The notes: a model not told the origin generated them from the sequence alone. Shown: positions 12,009-21,317, counted from the stretch's first letter. The stretch is 38,332 bases of DNA from an uncultured Veillonellaceae bacterium (GCA_900546795.1 UREG01000007.1:1-38332), one strand, 5' to 3'. Made by a program: numbers and translations.

Positions 12009-13193
12009 ATGAAATACAATAAAGTATCGAAAGCACTGCTGACAGCGGCTGTTTTGGCTTGGAGCTGTACGGCGGTTTGGGCAGCCGGACCGTCTTTGAT
12101 AGAAAAAACCAACACCCTGGAAACCTCTGTATACGGAAGTGTACAGCAGGGAGCGTTAGCTGAGCGGGTACAGCGGCTGGATCAGGCTTTGTACGGCGGT
12201 ACAAACACGATTAATGCTGATAATATGCAGGCGCAGACGAATCATATGTATGATGAACTGTATGAAAACAGCGGCAAAAACCTGTCTTTTATTACGGAAA
12301 CAAATATATTGGAATGGAAATATCAGGGAGATATTTCTGATGGCGGATTGGAACAGCGGATTAAAGCGATGGAGCTTGGTATCCATGGTAAGGAAAGTAC
12401 TGGCGCGTTGAAAAAGCGTCTGGCTGTATTGCGCAAGCAGCTTCTGACAGATGAAGGCTATACTGCGGCGAAAGTAACCGTGCCTAGCCAAGTGGTGATT
12501 GAGCTGAAAACACTGGAAGAGATCAGCTCTAAAACGGCTCGGGAAGGAGATATATTGAACTTTGCCGTAGCAGAAGACGTAGTGGTAGACGGGTGCACTG
12601 TAATTCCTGCAGGTATGAAAGGTACCGCAAAGGTTGCAAAAGCCAGAAAAGCCGGCTGGTTTGGACGAAACGGGAAGTTGGAATTGGAATTTTCTTCTAT
12701 TCGCGCTATTGACGGTACAGAGATCCCGGTGCTGATGGGAGAAAAATCCGAAGAGGAATATAAAAAAGCGGCCGGAGCCGTTGGAGCTTCTGCTGCGGGC
12801 GCACTGATTTTAGGTCCGGTCGGTTTGGTTGGCGGTCTGTTTGTGAATGGAGATAATGTAACCATTCCGGCAGGCAGCGTCATGTATGTAGAAACGATGA
12901 ATGAAACGGAAGCGTGCGGATTAACAGAAGCGTCTTCCTCTTCGGCAGTTTCGGCTGCAGGTCCGGGCGGCGCAGTAGTAACGATTGTTGCAGACGAGGA
13001 GACCCCGGCGGTGCAGACAGAAACGGTCGATTCTTCCCAGACGCTGGATACCGCTAAAGATAAGGCTGTGCCTGTAGATTTAAATGAGGCGGCGGGAGAA
13101 GATACCGCTTCCTCTGCTGCGGCAGAGCCTGTTGTGAATGATGGGAATACGGACGAAGAAGGTCCGATTGTTATCATAAAGGCAGACAATTAA
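12009..13193 (+). CDS. Exported protein of unknown function with short helical repeats and a beta-rich domain
   Basis: I do not recognise a named family. The 394-aa product has a signal peptide (cut likely after AVWA, residue 25). Residues 36-64 and 98-128 are two copies of a short repeat of the form LE-x-x-YG-x5-G-x-L-x-x-R(V/I)-x-x-L/M (VYGSVQQGALAERVQRLDQ and YQGDISDGGLEQRIKAME), with a third half-copy at 129-145. Residues about 158-298 resemble a beta-rich domain seen in many diderm bacteria (LKTLEEISSKTAREGD, then DGCTVIPAGMKGTAKV, then GKLELEFSSIRAIDGTEIPV). It is interrupted by a glycine/alanine-rich hydrophobic hairpin (254-281). The last ~95 residues are acidic and probably disordered. 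It directly precedes the LptD-like gene (21-bp gap), so an envelope role is likely. The ATG at 12009 has AGAGAGG upstream. Confidence 0.75.
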   Translation: MKYNKVSKALLTAAVLAWSCTAVWAAGPSLIEKTNTLETSVYGSVQQGALAERVQRLDQALYGGTNTINADNMQAQTNHMYDELYENSGKNLSFITETNILEWKYQGDISDGGLEQRIKAMELGIHGKESTGALKKRLAVLRKQLLTDEGYTAAKVTVPSQVVIELKTLEEISSKTAREGDILNFAVAEDVVVDGCTVIPAGMKGTAKVAKARKAGWFGRNGKLELEFSSIRAIDGTEIPVLMGEKSEEEYKKAAGAVGASAAGALILGPVGLVGGLFVNGDNVTIPAGSVMYVETMNETEACGLTEASSSSAVSAAGPGGAVVTIVADEETPAVQTETVDSSQTLDTAKDKAVPVDLNEAAGEDTASSAAAEPVVNDGNTDEEGPIVIIKADN

Positions 13194-13214
13194 TAATTCA
13201 GGAGTACAATTAGA

Positions 13215-14780
13215 ATGAAACGAAGGATAAGAACTGCATGGCTGGCTATTTTTGCGATGTCTGTATATACCGCTGGAATGGCCGCGGAGTCTGTGCCGGA
13301 AAATACGGATCGATATTCACCGGAAAGTACAATCGTACAAAAAGTAGATTTGCTGCAGCTGGCAGCGGACGATATTGTCGGCCAGGACGAAATAAACAGC
13401 GAAGAGAAGCCGGCTTCTAATGAAAGAAGCAGTAAAGAAGAAGAAAAGCATGTCCAGAAACAGGCGCCGGTAAAAGTCCAGGCAGACAACATGTATTATG
13501 AAGATACAAGCGGCTATGTGGAAGCTTCCGGAAAAGTGGATATTTACCGGCTCCATGAATCACTGCACGGAGAAAAAATAACCGGAAATGCCAAAACACA
13601 GCAATATGAAATTCCCGGAGAGATGAAATGGGTAACACCGAGCAGCAATTTGGTCGGCTCTGGAATGACGTATGACGGTATTAACCAAAGCGGTACGATT
13701 AATACGGTAGAAGGTCGTTTTGATTCCTATTATGTACGCGGTGAAAACGGCCGTTTTGAAGATGGCGTTGGATACATTGAAAAAGGAATGGTGACGACTC
13801 CTTCCGCGATGGCTAAATTACCGGACTATCGGATTGATGGAGAAAATATCGAGATTATTCCTGACGACAAGATGACGGTCCACAACGCCAAGTTTTATAT
13901 CAAAGATAAATTAATCCTGACGCGGGATAAATATGTATCCAGCTTAAAGAAAGACGACGGGAAAGTCAGTGTATTCCAGCTGATACCACGGCCAGGGTAT
14001 GAAAGTGATTATGGATTTGGCGTACATAGTGACTTTGCTTATCCGATCAATGACCGCTGGGACGTTGCTGTCAATTATTACCTGTATACGGAATTGGGAT
14101 TTAAACCGTCCGTGCGGGTTCGGCATTTTGTTCCCTCAGTGGGTGTCTTGTCTTTAGGATATATGAGTGTAGAAAGTTCCTTGAATGATGAACAGGTGTG
14201 GGTACGGAAATGGCCGGAAGCTGCGTTTAGTTTCAATCGTTTTTATTTAGGCGATACCGGGATTTATCTTACCGGGGACGCGAGTATTGGCGACTGGGAA
14301 GAAGGCAGCAAGAAAGGACTTCATAAAGGATATTCGGTTCGCGCCAGCCATACGCCGATAAAATTAGGGCCGAAAACAAATCTGCGGTTCTTTACAGGAT
14401 ATATGAAAGACATATATGAAGTAAGAGATTCACAGCGCAGTAACTTTTACTATGGCGCGACGCTGCGGCATACGATCATGCCAGGCTGGCTGGTTTATAC
14501 GACGTATGTAAACAATGATGTGCAAGGGCGTACGCCGTATGTATTTGACTGGATCAGCATTGAACAGAAAGGCATTGTAGGCACGATATTCAAAATTGAC
14601 CGGCTGAATAGCTTTGGCGTTTATGTTTCAAGAGATTTGACGCATGGAGAGATCGAAGATATTAATTACACTTGGTATCGGGATTTGCATTCCTTTGCAG
14701 CGACGCTGACGTATAAATCAAAAGAACGGAAAAGTGACGATCGCTGGGAATTCCAGCTTTGGGCAAAAGACTTTTCATAA
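13215..14780 (+). CDS. LptD/OstA-like outer-membrane beta-barrel protein
   Basis: The 521-aa product has a signal peptide (likely cut near GMAA/ES, residue 24), then a low-complexity charged segment. An OstA-type periplasmic domain follows (about 83-250: KVQADNMYYEDTSGYVEASGKVDIYR, with the repeated beta-jellyroll pattern used by LptA and LptD). The C-terminal half has alternating aromatic strands typical of an outer-membrane barrel, ending close to the aromatic WEFQLWAKDFS. LptD inserts lipopolysaccharide in the outer leaflet with LptE. At 521 aa it is much shorter than proteobacterial LptD (about 780), with room for fewer strands, so it could be the compact LptD of this lineage or a paralogue with another role. 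It forms an operon with the upstream exported repeat protein. Start ATG has AGGAG nine bases upstream. Confidence 0.8.
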   Translation: MKRRIRTAWLAIFAMSVYTAGMAAESVPENTDRYSPESTIVQKVDLLQLAADDIVGQDEINSEEKPASNERSSKEEEKHVQKQAPVKVQADNMYYEDTSGYVEASGKVDIYRLHESLHGEKITGNAKTQQYEIPGEMKWVTPSSNLVGSGMTYDGINQSGTINTVEGRFDSYYVRGENGRFEDGVGYIEKGMVTTPSAMAKLPDYRIDGENIEIIPDDKMTVHNAKFYIKDKLILTRDKYVSSLKKDDGKVSVFQLIPRPGYESDYGFGVHSDFAYPINDRWDVAVNYYLYTELGFKPSVRVRHFVPSVGVLSLGYMSVESSLNDEQVWVRKWPEAAFSFNRFYLGDTGIYLTGDASIGDWEEGSKKGLHKGYSVRASHTPIKLGPKTNLRFFTGYMKDIYEVRDSQRSNFYYGATLRHTIMPGWLVYTTYVNNDVQGRTPYVFDWISIEQKGIVGTIFKIDRLNSFGVYVSRDLTHGEIEDINYTWYRDLHSFAATLTYKSKERKSDDRWEFQLWAKDFS

Positions 14781-14784
14781 TAGG

Positions 14785-14814
14785 AAAGGCAGAACCGAGG
14801 GGTTCTGCCTTTTT
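14785..14814 (+). terminator. Intrinsic terminator after the LptD-like gene
   Basis: Stem AAAGGCAGAACC / GGTTCTGCCTTT with a GAGG loop runs into a TTTTT tract. Confidence 0.9.
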
Positions 14815-14894
14815 ACTAAAATTTTACACAAAATACGAGGGGACTATATGCATGAGGGTTATACTGGAAGTATATGCAGAAAGGGTGAATGGGA

Positions 14895-15578
14895 ATGGCA
14901 GCAATATACTGTGTAGAAGATGAGGAGAATATACGGGAATTGGTAAGTTATGCGTTGAAAAGCCAAAACTTTGAGACGAAGGTATTTGAAAACGGTGCAG
15001 AGCTATTCAGTGCGTTAAAGCAGGAGATACCCTTGCTGATATTGCTGGACATCATGCTTCCCGGGGAAGACGGCATATCTATTTTGCAAAAGATCCGCAG
15101 TACGCCGGACTACAGCGATATCCCTGTGATTATGCTTACTGCCAAGACCAGTGAATACGATATTGTGAAGGGGTTGGATAAAGGCGCCGACGATTATATC
15201 AGCAAACCTTTCGGTATTATAGAAATGATTTCAAGAATTCGGGCAGTATTGCGCCGAAGCAGCCGAAAGAGCGAGAAATCAAATGTACTGAAATATGGCA
15301 ATGTAACATTAAATATAGAGAAACATACCGTAATGGTCGATGGAGAACCCTGCAAGCTGACGGTGAAAGAGTTTGAACTGCTGCAATATTTGCTGAATAA
15401 TGCGGACATCGTTTTGCGGCGGGAACAAATTATGGAACGAGTTTGGGGATTTAGCTTTGAAGGCGAAAGCCGAACCATCGATATGCATATCCGCAGTTTG
15501 CGCCAAAAATTAGGCGATGGCGGAAAAATAATTCAAACCGTTCGCGGCATCGGTTACCGTATAGGGGCGGACGCATGA
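14895..15578 (+). CDS. OmpR/PhoB-family response regulator
   Basis: The 227-aa protein has an N-terminal receiver domain with the acidic pair in VEDEEN, phosphoacceptor Asp52 in LLDIMLPGEDG, the switch Thr in MLTAKTS and the Lys in ISKPFG. A C-terminal winged-helix DNA-binding domain of the Trans_reg_C type follows (LTVKEFELLQYL through RTIDMHIRSLRQKLGDGGKIIQTVRGIGYRIG). I prefer the ATG at 14895 over the in-frame ATG at 14889, because AAAGGGTG ends eight bases before the former and only two before the latter. The stop codon overlaps the start of the sensor kinase gene (ATGA), so the two are coupled. The pair resembles PhoP/PhoR (phosphate) or WalR-like systems; the stimulus is not determined and no pho-box repeats are evident upstream. 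Confidence 0.93.
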   Translation: MAAIYCVEDEENIRELVSYALKSQNFETKVFENGAELFSALKQEIPLLILLDIMLPGEDGISILQKIRSTPDYSDIPVIMLTAKTSEYDIVKGLDKGADDYISKPFGIIEMISRIRAVLRRSSRKSEKSNVLKYGNVTLNIEKHTVMVDGEPCKLTVKEFELLQYLLNNADIVLRREQIMERVWGFSFEGESRTIDMHIRSLRQKLGDGGKIIQTVRGIGYRIGADA

Positions 15579-17296
15579 AAAAAAGAATTTACTATAGTTT
15601 GATAGGAATCAGTCTCGTTACGATTGTGCTGGTCGTTGTTTTAGCCGGATATTTTTTATATCGGTCTACGGCGACACAAGTGCGAATGGATTTGGCAAGA
15701 GAAATGCATATCGTATCGGCACAGTTTATGGAAGAGCAGTATAATACCCACTATTTAACTGAAATTGCTGACGACGCAGATGGGCAGCTGCGGTTTACCT
15801 GGATAAAGCAAGATGGTACGGTACTCTATGATTCCCAGGGAAAATCTGCCGATATGGAAAACCACATAAATCGGCCGGAGGTGCGGGAAGCGCTGCGAAG
15901 CGGCGAAGGAGACGCAGCACGCATTTCAAATACAATAGATACGAGCACGCATTATTTGGCAATGAAGTTAAAAGATGGTTCTATTCTCCGCGTTGCGATG
16001 GAACGGCGGAATATGTATGCAGGTATTGGCGACGTAGCGCTGTGGAGCCTGGTGGTGATGATTGTACTGGTTGCGCTGTCGTTATATGCTGGGCGCCGGC
16101 TTACAAAAAAACTGCTCATGCCGCTGGAAGAAACGCTTAATATGATGCAGCACATTCGGTATGATCAGAAAAATTTCCCGATTGCGGTGCATACTTATCC
16201 GGAAATACAGCCGTTTATTGAGAAAATTAAAGATCAGAATGATACGATTCGCCGCACGATCCGAACGCTTGCCGAAGAGCGGAACATCATGCGCCTGATG
16301 ATGGAGCAAATACAGGAAGGATTTATTCTGTTTAATAACGAGCGAAACATATTGGCAGTAAATAATTGGGCTGTTACTTTTTTGAATCAGGGAACAAAAG
16401 AGAACCTGGAAGGAAAAAATGTATCGTCGCTTCGATTTGCTAAATGCTGGACAGAAATGATTGAAGAAGCAGCGGCAGAAGAACGAAAAATAGTGCGGCT
16501 GCTCGAAGAAGGTGAACGCTATTATCAGATATCCTGTCAATATATCGAAAAGATAAAAAAGAAACCGGGCTATCTTATTGTGGTGACGGACATTACCGAA
16601 GAAGAACGCAGAGAGCAGCTGCGGAGAGAATTTACTTCTAATGTATCCCATGAATTGAAAACGCCGCTTACTTCTATCCGGGGATTTGCGGAAATGATTT
16701 CAGCCGGTTTGTATCAGGATACGAAAGATATTCGTCATTTTGCAACGCTGATACAAGGCGAGTCGAAACGGCTGCTGAGTTTGATCGATGCGTTAATCCA
16801 TTTAAGCCACATCGAAGAAACCAATAAGCAGATGCAGAAAGAGGCTGTTTCGTTAAAGGAATTAGCAGAAGAATTATATATGTTTTTGGAGCCGCTCTGC
16901 GCAGAGAAACGAGTGGCAATGACCGTTAGCGGTGATCGTGGAATCGTTCATGGAAATCGGGCTCTTTTACGGGAGCTATGCATGAACTTAATGGATAATG
17001 CTATTAAATACAATATTGTTGGAGGTACGGTTGCCGTATATATTCATACGATGGAAGACTCCGTAGAGTTCAGTGTAGCCGACACTGGCATCGGTATCCC
17101 AGAAAATAAACAGCGTCAGGTCTTTGAACGGTTCTATCGCGTGGATAAAAGCCGGGCGAAAGCAACTGGCGGAAGCGGATTGGGACTGGCTATCGTTAAA
17201 CATATTGCCGAGCGCCACAGCGGAACCATTCAAATGATAAGCAAAGAAGGGCGAGGGACGACAATCGTAGTACGTCTTCCTAAATATAAACAATGA
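15575..17296 (+). CDS. PhoR-like membrane sensor histidine kinase
   Basis: The 573-aa protein has TM1 (about 6-29), an extracytoplasmic sensor of about 120 residues with a Cache-like look (FTWIKQDGTVLYDSQGK), TM2 (about 152-172), a HAMP-type linker, a PAS domain (about 238-335, MEQIQEGFILFNNERNILAVNNWA), the dimerisation/phosphoacceptor helix with His359 in VSHELKTPLTSIRGF, and an HATPase domain with the N-box (LMDNAIKYN), G1 (VADTGIGIPE), F-box (FERFYRVDKSR) and G2 (GGSGLGLAIVKHI). The architecture matches PhoR/WalK-type kinases of Firmicutes. It is the partner of the response regulator it overlaps by 4 bp. No phosphate transport genes are adjacent, so the PhoR label is by architecture only. 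Confidence 0.92.
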   Translation: MKKRIYYSLIGISLVTIVLVVVLAGYFLYRSTATQVRMDLAREMHIVSAQFMEEQYNTHYLTEIADDADGQLRFTWIKQDGTVLYDSQGKSADMENHINRPEVREALRSGEGDAARISNTIDTSTHYLAMKLKDGSILRVAMERRNMYAGIGDVALWSLVVMIVLVALSLYAGRRLTKKLLMPLEETLNMMQHIRYDQKNFPIAVHTYPEIQPFIEKIKDQNDTIRRTIRTLAEERNIMRLMMEQIQEGFILFNNERNILAVNNWAVTFLNQGTKENLEGKNVSSLRFAKCWTEMIEEAAAEERKIVRLLEEGERYYQISCQYIEKIKKKPGYLIVVTDITEEERREQLRREFTSNVSHELKTPLTSIRGFAEMISAGLYQDTKDIRHFATLIQGESKRLLSLIDALIHLSHIEETNKQMQKEAVSLKELAEELYMFLEPLCAEKRVAMTVSGDRGIVHGNRALLRELCMNLMDNAIKYNIVGGTVAVYIHTMEDSVEFSVADTGIGIPENKQRQVFERFYRVDKSRAKATGGSGLGLAIVKHIAERHSGTIQMISKEGRGTTIVVRLPKYKQ

Positions 17297-17300
17297 AGAA

Positions 17301-17344
17301 CAGACAAGGACACCTGAGAAAGTAAAGCAGAGTGTCCTTGTCTG
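17301..17344 (+). terminator. Probable terminator after the two-component operon
   Basis: A perfect 13-bp stem CAGACAAGGACAC / GTGTCCTTGTCTG encloses an 18-nt loop. Only a short T-containing tail (TCTTGC) follows, so it may be a weak terminator or depend on context; the downstream arm abuts the trmL promoter. Confidence 0.55.
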
Positions 17345-17346
17345 TC

Positions 17347-17375
17347 TTGCTGGATAAGAGAAAATCCTGTACAAT
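17347..17375 (+). promoter_or_regulatory. Promoter for trmL
   Basis: TTGCTG at 17347-17352 and TACAAT at 17370-17375 are spaced 17 bp, 25 bases before the TTG start codon. Confidence 0.65.
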
Positions 17376-17400
17376 AGAGAACGATAAAGGAGTGATAAGT

Positions 17401-17889
17401 TTGCATATCGTATTGGTTGAACCGGAAATTCCCGGCAATACGGGGAATATTGCCAGACTATGTGCGGCTAACCATGTAACGCTTCATTTGGTAAAACCTC
17501 TGGGGTTTTCACTGGAAGATAAATATATGAAACGGGCAGGTTTGGATTACTGGCATTTAGTTGACGTGCATATACACGAAAATTTTGAAGAAGTATTGGA
17601 ACGCTATAAAGAGCACCGCTTTTTTTATAATACGACAAAGGCGGATGCATCGTATACAGATGTACAATTTCGCGATACAGACATGCTTGTTTTTGGTAAA
17701 GAAACAAAAGGGCTTCCGGAAGAACTGCTGAAACAATATCCGGATCAGTGTATCCGCATCCCCATGGTGGAAGCGGCGCGGAGCTTAAATTTGTCCAATG
17801 CGGTGGCTATAGTGACGTACGAAGCGATGCGGCAGCTTGGATTTCCAGGAATGAGCTCTCATGGTATTGGCATTGATCATCTGAAATAA
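17401..17889 (+). CDS. trmL: tRNA (cytidine/uridine(34)-2'-O)-methyltransferase TrmL
   Basis: A SPOUT-class methyltransferase that 2'-O-methylates the wobble base of tRNA-Leu isoacceptors in the characterised E. coli enzyme. At 162 aa it is the standard minimal length. Family motifs are HIVLVEPEIPGNTGNIAR at the N-terminus, KPLGFSLEDKYMKRAGLDYW, FGKETKGLPEE (the knot region) and RIPM...RSLNLSNAVAIVTYEAMRQ. The start is a TTG at 17401 with AAAGGAG eight bases upstream; the in-frame GTG at 17392 overlaps the ribosome-binding site. It leads a small operon with the ylbF-family gene and murB. Confidence 0.93.
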   Translation: MHIVLVEPEIPGNTGNIARLCAANHVTLHLVKPLGFSLEDKYMKRAGLDYWHLVDVHIHENFEEVLERYKEHRFFYNTTKADASYTDVQFRDTDMLVFGKETKGLPEELLKQYPDQCIRIPMVEAARSLNLSNAVAIVTYEAMRQLGFPGMSSHGIGIDHLK

Positions 17890-17903
17890 GAGGAGGAATA
17901 TCT

Positions 17904-18254
17904 ATGTATATTTACGACAAAGCACATGAATTAGCAAAAGCAATCAAGGAATGCGATGAATACAAAGCGCTGCTTGCGGCTGGAAAACAGTTGGAAAAGG
18001 ATGAAAGTTCCAAAAAGATGGTACAGGATTTCCTGCTGAAACAAGTGGAAATGGAATATACAAAAATGATGGGCAAGGAAATCGAAGAAAGTAAACTGAA
18101 AGAGCAGCAGGATTTGGCTGCTATTGTACAGAGCAATACCCAGGCCAGAGAATATTTGCAGGCATACTATAAATGGCAGCAATATGCGGGAGATATTTAT
18201 AAAATAGTAGGGGATGCTATGCAGGAAGGCATGAGTATCCTCGATAAAAAATGA
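17904..18254 (+). CDS. YlbF/YmcA family protein
   Basis: A 116-aa, almost entirely helical cytoplasmic protein with the YlbF-family layout: an N-terminal segment MYIYDKAHELAKAIKECDEYKALLAA, a central charged helix and a C-terminal segment containing REYLQAYYKWQQYAGDIYKIVGDAM. In Bacillus subtilis, YlbF, YmcA and YaaT form a complex that affects RNase Y-dependent RNA processing and development; which of these roles applies here is unknown. It lies between trmL and murB, with a GAGGAGG ribosome-binding site and a 4-bp ATGA overlap with murB. Confidence 0.85.
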   Translation: MYIYDKAHELAKAIKECDEYKALLAAGKQLEKDESSKKMVQDFLLKQVEMEYTKMMGKEIEESKLKEQQDLAAIVQSNTQAREYLQAYYKWQQYAGDIYKIVGDAMQEGMSILDKK

Positions 18255-19162
18255 TGCGAGGATCTTGGATTGAACGGTTCATTTCATTACTGCCGGAGCG
18301 AATTGTTCTTGGCGAAGCTATGCGGAAGCATACTACTTTTGCGATTGGCGGGCCGGCGGATGCATGGGTTTGCCCGCATACAGCAAAAGAAGCTGCAGCA
18401 GTTCTTCAATTTGCACAGAAAGAACAGGTTCCGCTCACCGTTCTTGGCGGTGGGTCCAATGTATTGGTAAAAGACGGGGGAATTCGCGGGATCGTTATGC
18501 AGCTGACGGAACTTCGCGATACGCTTGTTTGCAGCGGCGGACAGGTTGTTGCCAGCGCTGGTTATATGATGAAAGATATTTGCTGTTTTGCCGCGGAACA
18601 TGAATTGTCCGGATTGGAGTTTGCCGTAGGGATACCGGGAACGCTTGGCGGTGCTGTATTTATGAATGCCGGAGCGTATGATGGTGAAATCAGCCCGCTC
18701 GTAAAAAAAGTTATAGCGGCAGCTAAAGACGGCAGTATCCGGGAGTATCAAAAAGAAGAGCTGCATTTTTCCTATCGGCATAGCGTGTTTCAGGAAACGG
18801 GAGATATTATCTTAGAAGTTCACATGGAACTAACACCTGGAAGCCGAAAAGATATTGAAGATAAAATGGCAGATTTGACTGTGCGCAGAGAAAGCAAGCA
18901 GCCGCTGGAGCATTATAGTGCAGGCAGCACGTTTAAGCGGCCGCAGGGATATTTTGCAGGGACGCTTATTGATCAGACAGGATTGAAGGGACTTTCGATC
19001 GGTGATGCGCAGGTATCAGAAAAGCATGCCGGTTTTGTAATTAATCGTGGAACGGCAAGCGCCAAAGAGGTGCTTTCCCTTATAGAAAAAATCCAAGATC
19101 GGGTCTATGAAGCGCATCATGTGCATTTAGAGCCGGAAGTAAAGATTATTGGAGAAGATTAA
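18251..19162 (+). CDS. murB: UDP-N-acetylenolpyruvoylglucosamine reductase MurB
   Basis: MurB is the FAD/NADPH enzyme that makes UDP-MurNAc in the cytoplasm, feeding the Mur ligases encoded at the right end of the window. At 303 aa it is the type II (Gram-positive) size. Visible motifs are TTFAIGGPADAWV, the FAD-binding GGGSNVLVKDGG, PGTLGGAVFMNAGAY, YRHSVFQ, the catalytic serine loop YSAGSTFKRP, and the C-terminal glutamate in HLEPEVKIIG. The ATG at 18251 overlaps the stop of the ylbF-family gene (ATGA); the ATG at 18254 is an alternative. It lies outside the dcw cluster, unlike many bacteria where it sits next to murC. Confidence 0.96.
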   Translation: MMRGSWIERFISLLPERIVLGEAMRKHTTFAIGGPADAWVCPHTAKEAAAVLQFAQKEQVPLTVLGGGSNVLVKDGGIRGIVMQLTELRDTLVCSGGQVVASAGYMMKDICCFAAEHELSGLEFAVGIPGTLGGAVFMNAGAYDGEISPLVKKVIAAAKDGSIREYQKEELHFSYRHSVFQETGDIILEVHMELTPGSRKDIEDKMADLTVRRESKQPLEHYSAGSTFKRPQGYFAGTLIDQTGLKGLSIGDAQVSEKHAGFVINRGTASAKEVLSLIEKIQDRVYEAHHVHLEPEVKIIGED

Positions 19163-19185
19163 AAACTGCCTTCGGGCAGTTTTTT
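19162..19185 (+). terminator. Intrinsic terminator after murB
   Basis: Stem AAAACTGCC / GGCAGTTTT closed by a TTCG tetraloop, followed by T residues. It overlaps the murB stop region. Confidence 0.9.
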
Positions 19186-19275
19186 GATTTTTGGATATGT
19201 TACCAATAAACATGAGCTGCTTTCTTTTATTGCAATAAAAAGAAAATAAGAAATATAGGCAATAGAAAAAGACTG

Positions 19276-19284
19276 TGCTATAAT
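19276..19284 (+). promoter_or_regulatory. Extended -10 promoter for typA
   Basis: TGCTATAAT is a perfect extended -10, about 60 bases before the typA start. A TTGACA at 19292-19297 downstream of it has no matching -10 at normal spacing. Confidence 0.6.
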
Positions 19285-19345
19285 CAAAAAGTTGACAGTG
19301 CTGTAAGGTAAGATGAATTAGAATCAGAATATAGGAGTGAAATGA

Positions 19346-21151
19346 ATGGATCGAAAAGATATTCGTAATATAGCAATTATTGCTCACGTTGACCATGGCA
19401 AAACAACCTTGGTTGATGCCATGTTAAAACAGAGCCATATTTTTCGTGAAAATGAAAAAGTAGCAGAACGAGTAATGGACTCGGGTGACATCGAACGAGA
19501 ACGCGGAATTACTATTTTGTCGAAAAACACCGCCGTTATGCATGACGGGGTAAAAATCAATATTGTGGACACCCCGGGCCATGCGGATTTCGGCGGGGAA
19601 GTAGAACGAGTATTGAATATGGTTGATGGCGTTTTGCTGCTGGTAGATGCTTTTGAAGGGCCGATGCCGCAGACAAAATACGTACTTCGCAAAGCGTTGG
19701 AGCAGAAGTTAAAACCGATCGTGGTTATCAATAAGATTGACCGGCCAGATCAGCGTGTTCATGAAGTAGAAGATGAAGTACTAGAGCTGTTTATGGAATT
19801 GGAAGCAAATGACGATCAGTTAGATTTTCCAGTAGTTTTTGCAGCTGCTCGGGATGGGATCGCCAAACTGAATATGGAAGATGAAGGAACCGATTTAAAT
19901 CCGCTCTTTAAAGTGATCATCGATGAGATCCCTGCGCCGAACGGCGATGCAGAAGGGCCGCTTCAGGTTATGGTTACTACCTTGGATTATGATGAATATG
20001 TAGGGAAAGTAGCTATTGGCAGAATTGTCCGCGGAACGATTCGGGCAGGACAGCAAGTGGTTATCACGAATGGAGAAAGCCAGCGCCGGGCAAAAATTGG
20101 CCGTCTGTACAATTACCAGGGATTAAAACGGACAGAAATAAATGAAGCCAGCGTAGGGGAAATCATTGCGATTGTAGGTATTGAAGATATAAAAATTGGT
20201 GAAACAATTGCGGATACAGAAAATCCGGAAGCGTTGCCGACGATTAATATTGATGAACCGACGCTGTCCATGGTATTTTCTGTAAACAATAGTCCGTTTG
20301 CAGGAAAAGAAGGCGACTTTGTAACCTCCCGTCATCTGCGTGACCGTTTATTTAAAGAGGTGCAGACAAATGTCAGCATGCGGGTTGAGGAAACAGACAG
20401 CGCCGATTCCTTTAAAGTTTCCGGCCGCGGTGAACTGCATTTGGCTGTTCTTATCGAAACGATGCGTCGGGAAGGCTACGAACTGCAGGTAGGGAAACCG
20501 AAAGTTATCAATAAAACGATTAATGGCCAGCTGTGCGAGCCGCTGGAATTACTGACGATCGACGTACCGCAGGAATTTATGGGAACGGTAATGGAAAGCT
20601 TGGGAACCAGAAAAGCCGAATTGGTTAATATGATTGAATTGGCTGGATATATCCGTCTTGAATTTATCATTCCGGCTCGCGGGCTGATCGGGTTCCGCTC
20701 CGAATTCCTTACGAATACAAAGGGCAATGGCATCATGTATCATGTTTTCCATGGATATGCTCCGTACAAAGGCGAGATTCCTGCCCGTACCCGCGGCGCG
20801 TTGGTTGCGTTTGAATCTGGGGAAACTACTCCGTACGGTATTTATGGACTGCAGGATCGCGGGGTCATGTTTATCAGCCCGCAGCAGCAGATTTATGCAG
20901 GGCAGGTTATTGGAGAGAACTCGCGGGAACTGGATATGGACGTTAACCCGTGCAAGAAAAAGCATGTAAGCAATATGCGGTCTAGTTCCGCAGACGAAGC
21001 TGTTCGGCTGACGCCGCCGCGCATCCTTAGCTTGGAACAGGCATTAGAATGGATTAACGATGATGAACTGGTGGAAGTAACGCCGCAGAGCATCCGGCTG
21101 CGCAAAACCATTTTAGACCGTCAGCTGCGGGCTAAATCAAAGAAAAAATAA
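19346..21151 (+). CDS. typA: Translational GTPase TypA/BipA
   Basis: TypA/BipA is a ribosome-associated GTPase needed for 50S assembly and stress or low-temperature growth. At 601 aa it is standard length. The G domain has AHVDHGKTT (residues 13-21), the [14 protein letters not shown] switch [26 protein letters not shown], and AAARDG in the G5 position. The family-specific C-terminus appears in [19 protein letters not shown], a segment with [10 protein letters not shown], and [22 protein letters not shown] 19346 has ATAGGAG upstream. It is a single-gene unit with its own promoter and terminator. Confidence 0.97.
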   Translation: MDRKDIRNIAIIAHVDHGKTTLVDAMLKQSHIFRENEKVAERVMDSGDIERERGITILSKNTAVMHDGVKINIVDTPGHADFGGEVERVLNMVDGVLLLVDAFEGPMPQTKYVLRKALEQKLKPIVVINKIDRPDQRVHEVEDEVLELFMELEANDDQLDFPVVFAAARDGIAKLNMEDEGTDLNPLFKVIIDEIPAPNGDAEGPLQVMVTTLDYDEYVGKVAIGRIVRGTIRAGQQVVITNGESQRRAKIGRLYNYQGLKRTEINEASVGEIIAIVGIEDIKIGETIADTENPEALPTINIDEPTLSMVFSVNNSPFAGKEGDFVTSRHLRDRLFKEVQTNVSMRVEETDSADSFKVSGRGELHLAVLIETMRREGYELQVGKPKVINKTINGQLCEPLELLTIDVPQEFMGTVMESLGTRKAELVNMIELAGYIRLEFIIPARGLIGFRSEFLTNTKGNGIMYHVFHGYAPYKGEIPARTRGALVAFESGETTPYGIYGLQDRGVMFISPQQQIYAGQVIGENSRELDMDVNPCKKKHVSNMRSSSADEAVRLTPPRILSLEQALEWINDDELVEVTPQSIRLRKTILDRQLRAKSKKK

Positions 21152-21156
21152 GTATG

Positions 21157-21183
21157 AAAGAGCCGCTTAGCGGCTCTTTTTTT
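21157..21183 (+). terminator. Intrinsic terminator after typA
   Basis: Stem AAAGAGCCGC / GCGGCTCTTT with a 3-nt loop and a long T tract. Confidence 0.93.
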
Positions 21184-21274
21184 AATCGGCAAAAAGCGGA
21201 AGAAGATTTCATATTATACAAAAACTTTCTTTTCAGAAATAAAAAAACAGTATGAAGTAGAAGCGTTCATATGA

Positions 21275-21317
21275 TGATATAATACTGACATAAAGATGAA
21301 TGTATTTTGTATACAAA
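21275..21317 (+). promoter_or_regulatory. Promoter and palindromic operator-like site upstream of the carboxyltransferase gene
   Basis: TGATATAAT at 21275-21283 is a perfect extended -10. About 23 bases after it lies the perfect 12-bp palindrome TTTGTATACAAA (21306-21317), placed where a repressor would block early transcription. The core TTGTATACAA resembles sites bound by GntR-type regulators, but no regulator gene is adjacent, so the binding protein is unknown. Confidence 0.5.

Noticed and set aside
12458..13189. Long open frame on the minus strand (243 codons, Ser/Thr/Ala/Pro-rich)
   Set aside because: It is opposite a better gene with a signal peptide and ribosome-binding site; its composition is the complement of the acidic and alanine-rich tail of that gene.
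14815..14894. Pho-box-like direct repeats before the two-component operon
   Set aside because: TTTACAC occurs once, but no second or third copy at 11-bp spacing is present.
19292..19297. TTGACA as a second -35 for typA
   Set aside because: The sequence 16-18 bp downstream (around 19314-19320) does not resemble a -10 hexamer.
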